A DNA stretch of 36,466 nucleotides from CAZYTX01 sp964650485 (lineage in GTDB: Bacteria; RBG-13-61-14; DATKZS01): positions 1 through 36,466 of the forward strand of contig CAZYTX010000035.1 in assembly GCA_964650485.1 (NCBI GenBank), read 5' to 3'. Both the position numbers and the translations under genes were made by a program. Positions within the stretch are counted from its first letter, which is position 1. Each line of letters begins with the position of its first letter. Positions 15,584-23,484 of this stretch are shown one piece after another. The notes under the pieces are model-generated. The model did no database searches and had not been told where the DNA came from. It saw only the letters and a program-made list of their open reading frames with translations.

Positions 15584-17387
15584 AATTTTCAATTCATAAT
15601 TTGTTTTACTATTACCGATCTTTCTGTCATATCGGGGAACCCATTATGAATGCCTCTATTGAACAACTAATGAAATGGATGAAGGAACTTGAAGACGAAA
15701 ACCTTGAGTTCAAGGAAGCCAAACAAAACTATCACTTTGATGATCTTGTTAAATACAGTGCGGCGCTTGCCAATGAAGGCGGAGGCCGAATTGTTCTCGG
15801 AGTCAGTGATAAGCGACCTCGAAAAGTGGTTGGCACCCGGGCCTTTCCCCAGGTAGAACGGACGCGGGCCGGGCTTATAGAAAAGCTGCCTCTCCGAGTG
15901 GATGTAGAACAAATCACTCATCCCGACTGGCGGGTCCTGGTATTTAGTGTTCCTCCGAGGCCGATAGGCACTCCGATTCAAGTGGAAGGCGTATATTGGG
16001 CAAGGCGTGGGGACAGCCTTGTGCCTATGCCCGAGGACCAGCTCCGTTTTATTTTTGAGGAAGTGGGACACGATTTTTCGGCCGACGTGGTCGCCGGCGC
16101 ATCTCTTGATGACCTCGACCCAGCGGCGATTGCGGAATTCCGTAAACGTTGGCGAATCAAATCCGGCAATGTCGCCTTGGATCAACTTTCGCCGGAACAA
16201 CTACTCCGTGACGCAGAAGCGGTAACCGAGAGCGGTTTGACCTATGCCGCCCTGATCCTTTTTGGGCAGAGAGGTGCTTTGAGAAAGAACCTGCCCCAAG
16301 CCGAGGTGGTATTCGAATACCGTTCCAACGAGACGGCTGGCCCCGCCGGTCAGAGAAAAGAGTATCAACAAGGTTTCTTCTCCTTCTATGACGACCTCTG
16401 GAACACCATCAACCTCCGAAACGACAACCAGCATTATCAAGAAGGATTTTTCGTCTTGGACATCCAGACGTTTGAAGAACGTTCCGTGCGCGAAGCCGTG
16501 CTCAACGCGATAAGCCACCGCAACTACCGGTTGGCCGGAAGCGTCTTTATTCGCCAGTTCCCGACCCGCATTGTTATTGAGAGTCCCGGAGGTTTTCCCC
16601 CTGGAATCAAAGTGGACAATATATTGGATCGCCAATACCCTCGGAACCGACGGATCGCCGACATTTTCGCCAAGTGCGGCCTGGTCGAGCGTTCCGGGCA
16701 AGGCATGAACCTGATGTTCGAGCAGGCCATCCGCCAGGGCAAAATGCCGCCGGATTTTACCGGAACTGACCGCTACCAGGTCACCTTGACTCTTCAAGGC
16801 CAGGTGCAGGACCCGGCTTTTATCCGGTTCCTGGAGCGAATCGGACAAGAAAGCGCTTTCTCGTTCACCACCCTGGACCTCGTTGTGCTGGACCTCATCC
16901 ATCGCGGCAAACCCCTGACCAAGGAGCTTCGTTCACGGCTTCCTATTCTTACCGACCATGGCATCATCGAATCCGTCGGTCGCGGACGCGGCGCGAAATA
17001 TATTCTCTCCCGGCGGTTCTATAAGTTTCTTGGAGAAAAGGGCGTCTACACTCGCAGAAGGGGTTTGGATCGGGAGACCAACAAGCAGTTGTTGCTGAAT
17101 CACCTTAAGAACAATCAAGTGGAGGGAAGCCAGCTCCGGGAGCTGGCACAGGTTCTTCCGGCTTTAACTAAGCGACAAGTCCAAGGGCTTTTGCAAGAAC
17201 TTAGAGCCGAAGGGCGTGCCCATAGCGTGGGCAGGACAAACGCCGCACGCTGGTATCCAGGCCAAAACCCCAAGGCGATTGCACCGAAACCGGGCAATAA
17301 GAAATGAACGGCGCAATTTTGGTGCAATTAGCGGTGTCGGAGGTGGTGTAACAATACGAAATATTAAGGATTTCACAATTGAAAATT
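15584..17387. repeat. 11-bp inverted repeats bracketing the AlbA_2 gene
   Basis: AATTTTCAATT at 15584-15594 and its exact reverse complement AATTGAAAATT at 17377-17387 flank the gene at 15646-17307. Both sit in AT-rich borders (15560-15640 and 17308-17400) that contrast with the GC-rich neighbours. This could mark the ends of an imported segment, but AT-rich 11-mers can pair by chance and no transposase is present. The 17308-17560 stretch holds no gene; a TATAAT at 17473-17478 is a possible -10 element for the following ferritin-like gene, without a good -35. Confidence 0.35.
15646..17307 (+). CDS. AlbA_2 (Schlafen/divergent AAA-4) and RecG-like ATPase-domain protein
   Basis: A 553-residue protein. 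Residues about 12-135 form an AlbA_2 domain (LEFKEAKQNYHFDDLVKYSA followed by ALANEGGGRIVLGVSD), a putative nucleic-acid-binding fold shared with Schlafen proteins. Residues about 270-385 match the HATPase_c_4 (RecG-like) region: VREAVLNAISHRNY, IESPGGFPPGI, RNRRIADIFAKCGLVERSGQGM. The C-terminal 150 residues look like winged-helix DNA-binding segments. Such proteins are usually called ATP-dependent DNA helicase-like or transcriptional regulators and are frequent in defence or mobile islands; their molecular job is poorly known. The start ATG at 15646 has GGGGAA upstream. Base composition is visibly lower in G+C and codon use more mixed than the neighbours, which suggests transfer. It stands alone between unrelated genes. 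Confidence 0.85.
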   Translation: MNASIEQLMKWMKELEDENLEFKEAKQNYHFDDLVKYSAALANEGGGRIVLGVSDKRPRKVVGTRAFPQVERTRAGLIEKLPLRVDVEQITHPDWRVLVFSVPPRPIGTPIQVEGVYWARRGDSLVPMPEDQLRFIFEEVGHDFSADVVAGASLDDLDPAAIAEFRKRWRIKSGNVALDQLSPEQLLRDAEAVTESGLTYAALILFGQRGALRKNLPQAEVVFEYRSNETAGPAGQRKEYQQGFFSFYDDLWNTINLRNDNQHYQEGFFVLDIQTFEERSVREAVLNAISHRNYRLAGSVFIRQFPTRIVIESPGGFPPGIKVDNILDRQYPRNRRIADIFAKCGLVERSGQGMNLMFEQAIRQGKMPPDFTGTDRYQVTLTLQGQVQDPAFIRFLERIGQESAFSFTTLDLVVLDLIHRGKPLTKELRSRLPILTDHGIIESVGRGRGAKYILSRRFYKFLGEKGVYTRRRGLDRETNKQLLLNHLKNNQVEGSQLRELAQVLPALTKRQVQGLLQELRAEGRAHSVGRTNAARWYPGQNPKAIAPKPGNKK

Positions 17388-17560
17388 AAACCGGCCATTC
17401 CGAGTCCGGTGCAATCCGCAGTGCAATACACTTTTTCGCTTTTCTGCCTGCGAAAGGGGATCGGCCCTCGGTTATAATAAAAAGCGGCGCGGAGAGATTC
17501 ATTTCCTGTCGTAAAAAGTTTGTTTGTTTTATTCAAGAATGAGAAAGGAGGCAAGAGAAA

Positions 17561-17848
17561 ATGCTGGCACAGATACCTTATGACCTGTCCAAGCTGAGCA
17601 AGGAGGACCTTGACAAGGAGATCATGCGCATCGCCATGATAGCCGAGCTGGACGCGGTCAACCTGTACGAGCAGCTAGCGGAGATGACCGACAACAAGGA
17701 CCTGAAGGTTATCCTCTACGACGTGGCCAAGGAGGAGAAGACCCACGTGGGCGAGTTCCAGGCCCTGCTCCTCCGGCTTGACAAGCAGCAGGTGGAGGAG
17801 CTGGAAGAGGGCAGGAAAGAGGTCGAGGAACACACGGGCAAGAAATAG
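17561..17848 (+). CDS. Demi-ferritin of the encapsulated-ferritin (EncFtn-like) type
   Basis: A 95-residue, two-helix ferritin-like protein. The metal-ligand pattern fits encapsulated ferritin: E29-L-D31-A-V-N-L-Y36 in the first helix and E59-x2-H62 in the second, with the same spacing (30 and 3 residues) as the E32/E62/H65 iron site described for the Rhodospirillum rubrum EncFtn. Two such subunits would make one ferroxidase centre. The charged C-terminal tail (about 75-95) has no obvious encapsulin-targeting peptide, and no encapsulin gene lies in the window. It may therefore act alone in iron or peroxide handling, or load into an encapsulin encoded elsewhere. GAAAGGAGG precedes the ATG. Its stop abuts the stop of the convergent sulfatase gene (17848/17849). 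Confidence 0.8.
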   Translation: MLAQIPYDLSKLSKEDLDKEIMRIAMIAELDAVNLYEQLAEMTDNKDLKVILYDVAKEEKTHVGEFQALLLRLDKQQVEELEEGRKEVEEHTGKK

Positions 17849-19180
17849 CTATCCCGGCACTCCCTTTACAAGCTCCGCCTCCCACTCCTGCATGAGCCCT
17901 TCAAGCTCCCGGGCCTTGTCAGGGTAGAGCTCGACCAGGTTGTAGGACTCGTACGGGTCGGCCTCGATGTCGAAGAGCATGGGGCCCTTCTTTGCGAAGA
18001 AGAAAGAGGAGGTCCATAAGCGGTGCTGGCGGTGGTACTTCCATTTTCCCGAGCGCACCGCGTGCAGGTTGTCCAGCCAGTAGTAGAAGATCGCCTGGTG
18101 AGGGCTTTGCCCGCCTTTCAGTAGCGGCATGATGTCTTTTCCGTCAATGGGCCTGTCGTCCGGCAAAGGCTCTCCCGCGAGCCCCAGCGCGGTTGTGAAC
18201 AGATCAATGTTCATGGCCACACTGTCCGAGACCTGCCCCGAAGATATGACCCCGGGCCAGCGCGCTATGGCCGGCACCCGCATGCCCCCTTCCATGATCT
18301 CGTTCTTCCTGCCCCGGTAGCCTCCGGTGCTCCCCTGGTACCAGGGCCCGTTGTCAGAGGTGAAGATCACCAGGGTGTTCTCAGAAAGCCCGAGCCGGTC
18401 AAGAGCGGAGAGTATCGCGCCCGTGCTCCAGTCTATCTCCTCCACGCAGTCGCCGTAGGGCCCCCCCTCGGAGCGCCCCTTGAAGCCCTGCGAGGCGTGA
18501 AGCGGTATGTGCGGGAAGGTGTGGGGGAGGTAGAGCAGGAAGGGCGAGTCCTTGCTGTCCTCGATAAAGCGGAGCGCCTCTTTAGTGTATCTTTGGGTGA
18601 GGGTGTCCTGGTCAACAGGGTGCTCGATCACCTCGCAGCCTTGATAGAGCTTCACCGGCTCCATGTCGTTCGAGTAGGGGATGCCGAAGTAGAAGTCGAA
18701 GCCGCGGCTGGTGGGAAGATACTTCGCAAGGTCGCCCAGGTGCCACTTGCCGATGCAGGCGGTCTTGTAGCCCGCGTTCGAAAGCGCCTGGCCCAGGGTG
18801 ATCTCATCCGTGTCCATGCCAAGGCCGAGCCCGGTCACGAGCTCCATGGAGACGCAGCCGGGGTCAACGTGCGGGCAGAAGTTGTTGGTCACCCCGTTGC
18901 GGACGGGGTAGCGGCCGGTCATGACCCCGGACCGCGAGGGCGCGCATATGGCCGCGCAGGAGTAAAACGAGGTGAGCCTTATGCCCTGGTCGGCCATGTT
19001 GTCTATGTGGGGAGTTTTGATAAGCTCGGAGCCGAAGCAGTCCACGTCGCCGTAGCCCAGGTCGTCGGCCATGATGATCACTATGTTGGGCCTTCTGCCC
19101 GCGGAAGCGAGAGCCCTGCCACCCAGCATGGCGCACGCCGCGCCGGCAGCCCCGGCATGTATAAAGTCTCTCCTGTCCAT
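17849..19180 (-). CDS. Type I sulfatase (arylsulfatase family), Tat-type export signal
   Basis: A 443-residue alkaline-phosphatase-superfamily sulfatase. The N-terminus carries a twin-arginine motif (RRDFI at 3-7) and a short hydrophobic stretch. Metal ligands D39-D40 (MADDLGYGD) and the sulfatase signature C79-A-P-S-R are present; Cys79 should be converted to formylglycine. GKWHLG, SDNGP and RKNEIMEGGMRVP complete the active site. The enzyme hydrolyses sulfate esters of carbohydrates or aryl compounds; the substrate is not evident. Tat export would allow folding and cysteine modification in the cytoplasm. The two FGE-like proteins in this window lack the FGE cysteines, so the maturase is probably elsewhere (FGE or the radical anSME). 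AAGGAGAG precedes the ATG. Confidence 0.93.
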   Translation of the reverse strand: MDRRDFIHAGAAGAACAMLGGRALASAGRRPNIVIIMADDLGYGDVDCFGSELIKTPHIDNMADQGIRLTSFYSCAAICAPSRSGVMTGRYPVRNGVTNNFCPHVDPGCVSMELVTGLGLGMDTDEITLGQALSNAGYKTACIGKWHLGDLAKYLPTSRGFDFYFGIPYSNDMEPVKLYQGCEVIEHPVDQDTLTQRYTKEALRFIEDSKDSPFLLYLPHTFPHIPLHASQGFKGRSEGGPYGDCVEEIDWSTGAILSALDRLGLSENTLVIFTSDNGPWYQGSTGGYRGRKNEIMEGGMRVPAIARWPGVISSGQVSDSVAMNIDLFTTALGLAGEPLPDDRPIDGKDIMPLLKGGQSPHQAIFYYWLDNLHAVRSGKWKYHRQHRLWTSSFFFAKKGPMLFDIEADPYESYNLVELYPDKARELEGLMQEWEAELVKGVPG

Positions 19181-19739
19181 AAGCGCTCTCCTTTATATTT
19201 ATACGCCCAAGGGCTAAATAATATCTTCTCTCCATAGCGGCTGTCAAAGACTGCCAAATGGTTCCTGGATCGAGGCACATAAGCTATTGCCACCAAAGGT
19301 GTCTCGCCGTTGAAGCCTGCTATATGAATAGCGGAAGACAATGGGAATGTAGAAGAAGAAAAAACCAGAAAGGAGAGCAGAGTAGTGTCAAATAATTTCT
19401 GTAAATTATCTATTCCAATCACCTCGCCTTTAGGGTCTTGCTGCATCGGAGGGAGCCCGTAGGGCGACCGGAGATGCAGCAAGGCTTAACCGTTTGTAAA
19501 TAGCTACCTTCCGGGTCCATCAAAAATAGCAAAACGCTACTTGTCGGCGCCATAGAGGCGGCTTCGCTATCCCGCTGTGCTGAGGCCCTGCCGCAACTCC
19601 TTGATATGCAAACATTTTAAAGACGGGCTCCCCAACCAGAGGGGATGGCACCGGATATGCATGTATGATCAAGTGAAATAAGAACAAAATAATTAAGGAA
19701 GCATCAATATCAAGTCTGCAAGCTGAAAGGAGCTGCTTC
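19181..19739. other. 559-bp gene-free stretch
   Basis: No coding frame here is convincing. The left part holds the sulfatase promoter region. The middle holds a strong hairpin (19437-19483). The right part (19500-19670) has several short stems, for example CTCCCC/GGGGAT near 19630 and a repeated GATATGCA, so it may be a structured leader for the small genes at 19740, but it does not match a riboswitch class I can recognise. Confidence 0.5.
19437..19483. repeat. Hairpin with 11-bp arms and inner stem
   Basis: CTTGCTGCATC at 19437-19447 pairs perfectly with GATGCAGCAAG at 19473-19483, and the loop contains an inner GCCC-GTA-GGGC stem. There is no U-tract on either side, so it does not look like a rho-independent terminator. 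It may be a REP-type intergenic palindrome. Confidence 0.7.
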
Positions 19740-19958
19740 ATGAAAGTTGAGACCCATAAATCAGGCCATGTTTTCGAGAGATATATACTGGAGAGGATTT
19801 CCGGGATCGAGGGTGCGATTCTGTTGCCAAGGAGCGCCATGGAAGTGCTCATGGACGAGGACGGAGCATACTGGCTCTGCGATAAAGGCGTGGAGCGGGA
19901 AGAGGACCTGGAAACCCAGGGGTGCTGGAAATGCAGGGATAAATTCGTGAACAGGTAA
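19740..19958 (+). CDS. Small W-L-C / G-C-W-x-C protein, copy A
   Basis: A 72-residue protein with no family I recognise. Its C-terminal half, from DEDGAYWLCDKG to LETQGCWKCRDKF, is clearly paralogous to the 58-residue protein encoded next (19997-20173): both share W-L-C, a charged spacer with Leu, Q-G-C-W-x-C, Asp and Phe. Three cysteines in W-L-C-x(16)-C-W-x-C spacing suggest a small metal (Zn or Fe-S) site or redox thiols. The N-terminal half is unrelated to copy B and unremarkable. AAAGGAG lies before the ATG. The two genes are 38 nt apart and share the terminator at 20194-20236. It is probably cytoplasmic, as no signal peptide is visible. Confidence 0.75.
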   Translation: MKVETHKSGHVFERYILERISGIEGAILLPRSAMEVLMDEDGAYWLCDKGVEREEDLETQGCWKCRDKFVNR

Positions 19959-19996
19959 ATCAAACCGGGCTGCAAAAGCCCGAAAGGAGAGAAACC

Positions 19997-20173
19997 ATGG
20001 AAGAGGAAATCTTAACAAGCGGGACCAAACACGAAACAAAATTGATTGTGGTTGAAGACCCCGAGGGCAACCGCTGGCTGTGTGAGGAGAACATAGACCC
20101 CAAAAGGAACCTTGCTGAGCAGGGCTGCTGGCAGTGCGGCGACGAGCATTTCGCCTTTACACGGGATGACTGA
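19997..20173 (+). CDS. Small W-L-C / G-C-W-x-C protein, copy B
   Basis: A 58-residue protein, short enough to be missed by common length cut-offs. It has a GAAAGGAGAG ribosome-binding site 7-8 nt before its ATG. The core reads EDPEGNRWLCEEN, then a spacer, then AEQGCWQCGDEHF, matching copy A at each key position (W, L, C, Q-G-C-W-x-C, D, F). Conservation of the cysteines and tryptophans, while the remainder diverges, argues that both are real and constrained. The closing FAFTRDD is absent from copy A. The function is unknown; a metal-binding or thiol-based role is inference. A strong terminator follows 21 nt after the stop. Confidence 0.75.
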   Translation: MEEEILTSGTKHETKLIVVEDPEGNRWLCEENIDPKRNLAEQGCWQCGDEHFAFTRDD

Positions 20174-20193
20174 GCGGCGCTTTCCTCCTGTTT

Positions 20194-20236
20194 AGCGGGG
20201 GAGCCTCGTGCGGTATTGGGGCTCCCCCGTTATTTC
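20194..20236 (+). terminator. Rho-independent terminator after the small-protein pair
   Basis: A stem of 10 perfect base pairs (CGGGGGAGCC at 20196-20205 with GGCTCCCCCG at 20220-20229), extended by a G-U and an A-U pair, is followed by TTATTT. It ends the transcript of the two small genes and insulates the flavoenzyme gene at 20303. Confidence 0.85.
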
Positions 20237-20302
20237 CCACAGCTCTTTATCCCGTTTCATAAATTTGGAATGATCCTGATGTAATCATGCAAGGAGGCTG
20301 AA

Positions 20303-22213
20303 ATGGAAAAGTTGTTTTCCCCTTTCCGGCTCGGAAGCCTCGAACTTACAAACCGCTTCGTATTCCCTCCTATAAAGACCGCCCTTGGAAGTCCCTCCGG
20401 AGGAGTGACCGACCGGCACCTGAATTTTTATGAGCGCATCTCAAAACACGGCCCCGGCCTCGTAATCCTGGAGCCGGTCTCGGTCACCCCCGACGGCAGG
20501 GAGCATCCAAAGCAACTCCAGGTAACAAGGGTTGGTTCGGTGGCCGAGCTAGAAAGGATCGCTAGCGTGATCCACGAGAACGGCCGCAAGGCGTGCCTCC
20601 ATCTGAACCACGCAGGCGGAGCGGCAAACCCCAAAGTCATAGGCAGAGAGCCCGGATCTGCGTCCGCCTTCACCTGTCCGAGCACCGGCGCACAAGCGGC
20701 CCCGCTTTCAGCGGATGAAATACGAGAAATTATTAACGGCTTTGCAGTCGCAACTGAAAAGGCCCGGGAGGCAGGCTTCGACGCGGTCGAGCTCCAGGCC
20801 GGACACGGATACCTCCTGGCACAGTTCCATAACCCCGAGATCAACACCCGCGATGACGAGTACGGCGCGGACAGGACACTGCTTCTGCGACGGGTAATGG
20901 AGAAGGTGGTAGACGCGGCCGCAGGGCTGACACTGATACTGCGCGTGTCCGGAGATGAAATGGCCCCCGCAAAGAGCACCCCGACAAAGGACATTGACAA
21001 GGCAATCAAGCTCGCGGTCGAGGCCGGCTTCGAGGCCGTGCACGTGGGCATGGGCTCATCTTGCTTCTCCCCGCCCTGGTACTTCCATCACATGGCCCTG
21101 CCCGAACAGCCGCAGGAGAAGGCCCTTGCCCGCATCAGGAAGTCTGCGGGAATACCGATCATCGCCGCGGGCAGGATGGGCTCGCGAGAAAGATGCGAAA
21201 GAATATTGAAGCGCGAGCTCGCCGACATGATAGCCCTGGGCAGACCGCTGATCGCGGACCCGGAGCTTATCTTAAAGTGGGAAGGCAAAGAAAAGAAGCG
21301 GGTGCAGCGCTGCGGCTACTGCCTGCAGGGATGCCTGGTCCATGTCAAGGACGGCTCGGGCATCGGGTGCAACTTCAACCCCCAGGTGGCAACGCCTGAG
21401 ACCGGCAAAGCCGGAAAGCCCTGCTCCGTGCTGGTGGCCGGCGGGGGGCCAGCGGGGCTCTCCGCGGCCAGGCACCTTGCAAAGCGCGGCCACCAGGTGA
21501 CCCTGGCCGAGGAGTCGGACGAGCTTGGCGGAATGGCCCGGCTGGCTCCCCTGGCCCCTGGGAAAGAGTCCATGTCAAACCCGATCACGGATTTCTTCTC
21601 GCAAAATAATCTCGATGGCGTTAAAATACTTCTCGGCCACAAGGTGGACACCAAAAATTTACAACAAATAAAGCCCGACCTGCTGGTGTGGGCCATCGGC
21701 GCAAGACCCAAGATGCCCTTCTTCCCCGGCATGGACAAGGTGCACATGATCACCTGCTCGCAGGCGTTCAGCGACGAGAAGCAGGTAAAGGGCAAAAGGG
21801 TGCTGGTCATAGGCGCCGGCAGGAACGGGCTCGAGCTCGCGGAGAAGCTCGGAAAGCAGGGCTGCCAGGTGGTGGCCACCAAACGCACCGACACACTGGG
21901 AAGCTTCATGGAGCCGATAAGCAAGAAGCTGTGCCTGGCACGAATTGCTAAAATGCCCAACATTTCCCTCATGCCCCTAACCACAGTGTTACAGTTTACA
22001 GACGAAGGCGTATGGATCAGGAGGGAAGAACAGGAGCAGATGCTGGAGAAGTTTGACACGGCAATTGTATGCGCGGGCGTGATGCCAGCCCAAGGCCCGC
22101 CCGAGGGAGTCTCCGAGCAAGACTTAAAAATCGAAATCATAGGTGACGCACATCAAACCGCGGACATCTACTCCGCGGTCAAGGCCGGGTACGAGCTTGC
22201 GTTGAAATACTAG
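20303..22213 (+). CDS. NADH:flavin oxidoreductase, 2,4-dienoyl-CoA reductase (FadH)-like
   Basis: A 636-residue Old Yellow Enzyme-class protein. Residues 1-330 are the FMN-binding TIM barrel (LTNRFVFPPIKTA, HLNHAGG, ELQAGHGYLLAQFHNP, NTRDDEYG, AAGRMG). Next is a 4Fe-4S site C-x2-C-x3-C-x11-C at about 336-355. Residues about 375-636 form an FAD/NAD(P) module with two dinucleotide-binding loops (VAGGGPAGLSAA and VIGAGRNGLELA). This is the layout of FadH, trimethylamine dehydrogenase and enoate reductases, which take electrons from NAD(P)H through FAD, Fe-S and FMN to reduce a conjugated double bond. The substrate is unknown. AAGGAGG lies 8 nt before the ATG. It is transcribed with, or just ahead of, the MBL-fold gene. 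Confidence 0.93.
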   Translation: MEKLFSPFRLGSLELTNRFVFPPIKTALGSPSGGVTDRHLNFYERISKHGPGLVILEPVSVTPDGREHPKQLQVTRVGSVAELERIASVIHENGRKACLHLNHAGGAANPKVIGREPGSASAFTCPSTGAQAAPLSADEIREIINGFAVATEKAREAGFDAVELQAGHGYLLAQFHNPEINTRDDEYGADRTLLLRRVMEKVVDAAAGLTLILRVSGDEMAPAKSTPTKDIDKAIKLAVEAGFEAVHVGMGSSCFSPPWYFHHMALPEQPQEKALARIRKSAGIPIIAAGRMGSRERCERILKRELADMIALGRPLIADPELILKWEGKEKKRVQRCGYCLQGCLVHVKDGSGIGCNFNPQVATPETGKAGKPCSVLVAGGGPAGLSAARHLAKRGHQVTLAEESDELGGMARLAPLAPGKESMSNPITDFFSQNNLDGVKILLGHKVDTKNLQQIKPDLLVWAIGARPKMPFFPGMDKVHMITCSQAFSDEKQVKGKRVLVIGAGRNGLELAEKLGKQGCQVVATKRTDTLGSFMEPISKKLCLARIAKMPNISLMPLTTVLQFTDEGVWIRREEQEQMLEKFDTAIVCAGVMPAQGPPEGVSEQDLKIEIIGDAHQTADIYSAVKAGYELALKY

Positions 22214-22274
22214 CCCGTGCTGACAAGGCCTTCGGGCGAAAAATATTGAAGGAACATAAGAGGGGGATTTGATT

Positions 22275-23264
22275 ATGCGATACCGCATTGCACCATGGTG
22301 GTGGCCGGCCTTTGCACTGGCCTCGCCGGTGCTCCTGCCAGTGCTTGCGGTCAGAAATCGAAAGTTCAAAAAGAACCGGGACCGGGCCGAAGAGCTGAAC
22401 CGCGAGCGCATGGAGCGGGCAGTGCCCCTGGACCTTCCAGAGCTGGACTTCATGGAGTTGACCGTGCTGGTGGAATGGAAGGTCGAGGAAGGCTTCATGG
22501 GGGATGCCGGCGTGTCATACCTGTTCCACACAGACAAAGGCTCGCTGCTCTATGACCTCGGCTTCGGACCTCAGACCCGGACGCTCGCGCACAACGCACA
22601 AAAGCTCGGCCTTGGCCCGGACCAGGCGGACGCGCTTTGCATCTCTCACCTTCACCTCGATCACATGGGCGGGATGAAGGCCCAGTTAAAAAAACAGGTG
22701 GCAGTGCCAAAAGAGCTTGGCCCGGGCCAGGGCAAGCCGTGCTATTTGCCTGACAATGCAATGGCCCCGGGCTTCGATGCAATAGTTGTAAACGAGCCGC
22801 GGGAGCTGGCCGCGGGAATCTTTACCACCGGTCCGCTTGCCCGGGGCCTGTTTTTCAACGGCTGGACCGAGGAGCAGGCTATACTCGCACGCATCAAGGA
22901 CAAGGGCCTTGCCGTCTTCACCGGGTGCGGGCATCCCACTGTCGAGGTCATTTTGCAGATGACTGCCCGACTCTCTGACCAGCCGCTCTACGCTTTCGGC
23001 GGCGGGATACATTTCCCCGTGACCGCGGGCAGGGGAAACTTCGCCGGCATCCAGGGGCAGATGATAGCGGGCACGGGCTTGCCTCCATGGAAGCGCATCA
23101 CGGATGATGACCTCACACGCACCATACAAACGATAAATGCAGCCGGGCCGACCCATGTGTATCTCTCCGCGCACGACACCTGCGACCACGCCCTCGAGCG
23201 CATGAACAAAGAGCTCGACTCCGACACCGAGGTGCTAAGAGCGGGTGCGACCTATCGTCTATGA
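22275..23264 (+). CDS. Membrane-anchored metallo-beta-lactamase-fold hydrolase
   Basis: A 329-residue protein with one N-terminal hydrophobic segment (about 8-26, WWWPAFALASPVLLPVLAV) followed by a basic stretch, so probably an inner-membrane anchor. The MBL motif S-H125-L-H127-L-D129-H130 is followed by the GCGHPTVE and LSAHDTCDHALE segments that supply other metal ligands. The layout resembles proteins annotated as 7,8-dihydropterin-6-methyl-4-(beta-D-ribofuranosyl)-aminobenzene-5'-phosphate synthase-like (RFA-P synthase-like) MBL hydrolases, but the actual reaction is unknown. The ATG at 22275 sits 9 nt after an AGGGGG site; a TTG two codons earlier is less likely. It lies 61 nt after the flavoenzyme gene in the same direction. 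Confidence 0.82.
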   Translation: MRYRIAPWWWPAFALASPVLLPVLAVRNRKFKKNRDRAEELNRERMERAVPLDLPELDFMELTVLVEWKVEEGFMGDAGVSYLFHTDKGSLLYDLGFGPQTRTLAHNAQKLGLGPDQADALCISHLHLDHMGGMKAQLKKQVAVPKELGPGQGKPCYLPDNAMAPGFDAIVVNEPRELAAGIFTTGPLARGLFFNGWTEEQAILARIKDKGLAVFTGCGHPTVEVILQMTARLSDQPLYAFGGGIHFPVTAGRGNFAGIQGQMIAGTGLPPWKRITDDDLTRTIQTINAAGPTHVYLSAHDTCDHALERMNKELDSDTEVLRAGATYRL

Positions 23265-23484
23265 AAACCTTGACCGTGTACTGCACACTTTTATCGCGGG
23301 AGAACACCTCCGTATTCCCCCAACTATTTCTCCGGCTTCTTCATTGCCACGACATCCAACCAGGTAAGTTGACATCGCGCGTTTTGTGACCACATTTTAC
23401 CTTAAGCCCGTCACTTTTTTATCGTGCCGGTAACCGGCCGATGCATCTTTTCGAGAAGGGCGCCGGTGAGGAGGATAATCCAAA

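Noticed and set aside
19500..19700. Known riboswitch (GEMM or cobalamin type)
   Set aside because: Several short stems are present but I could not fit the conserved core bases of any class.
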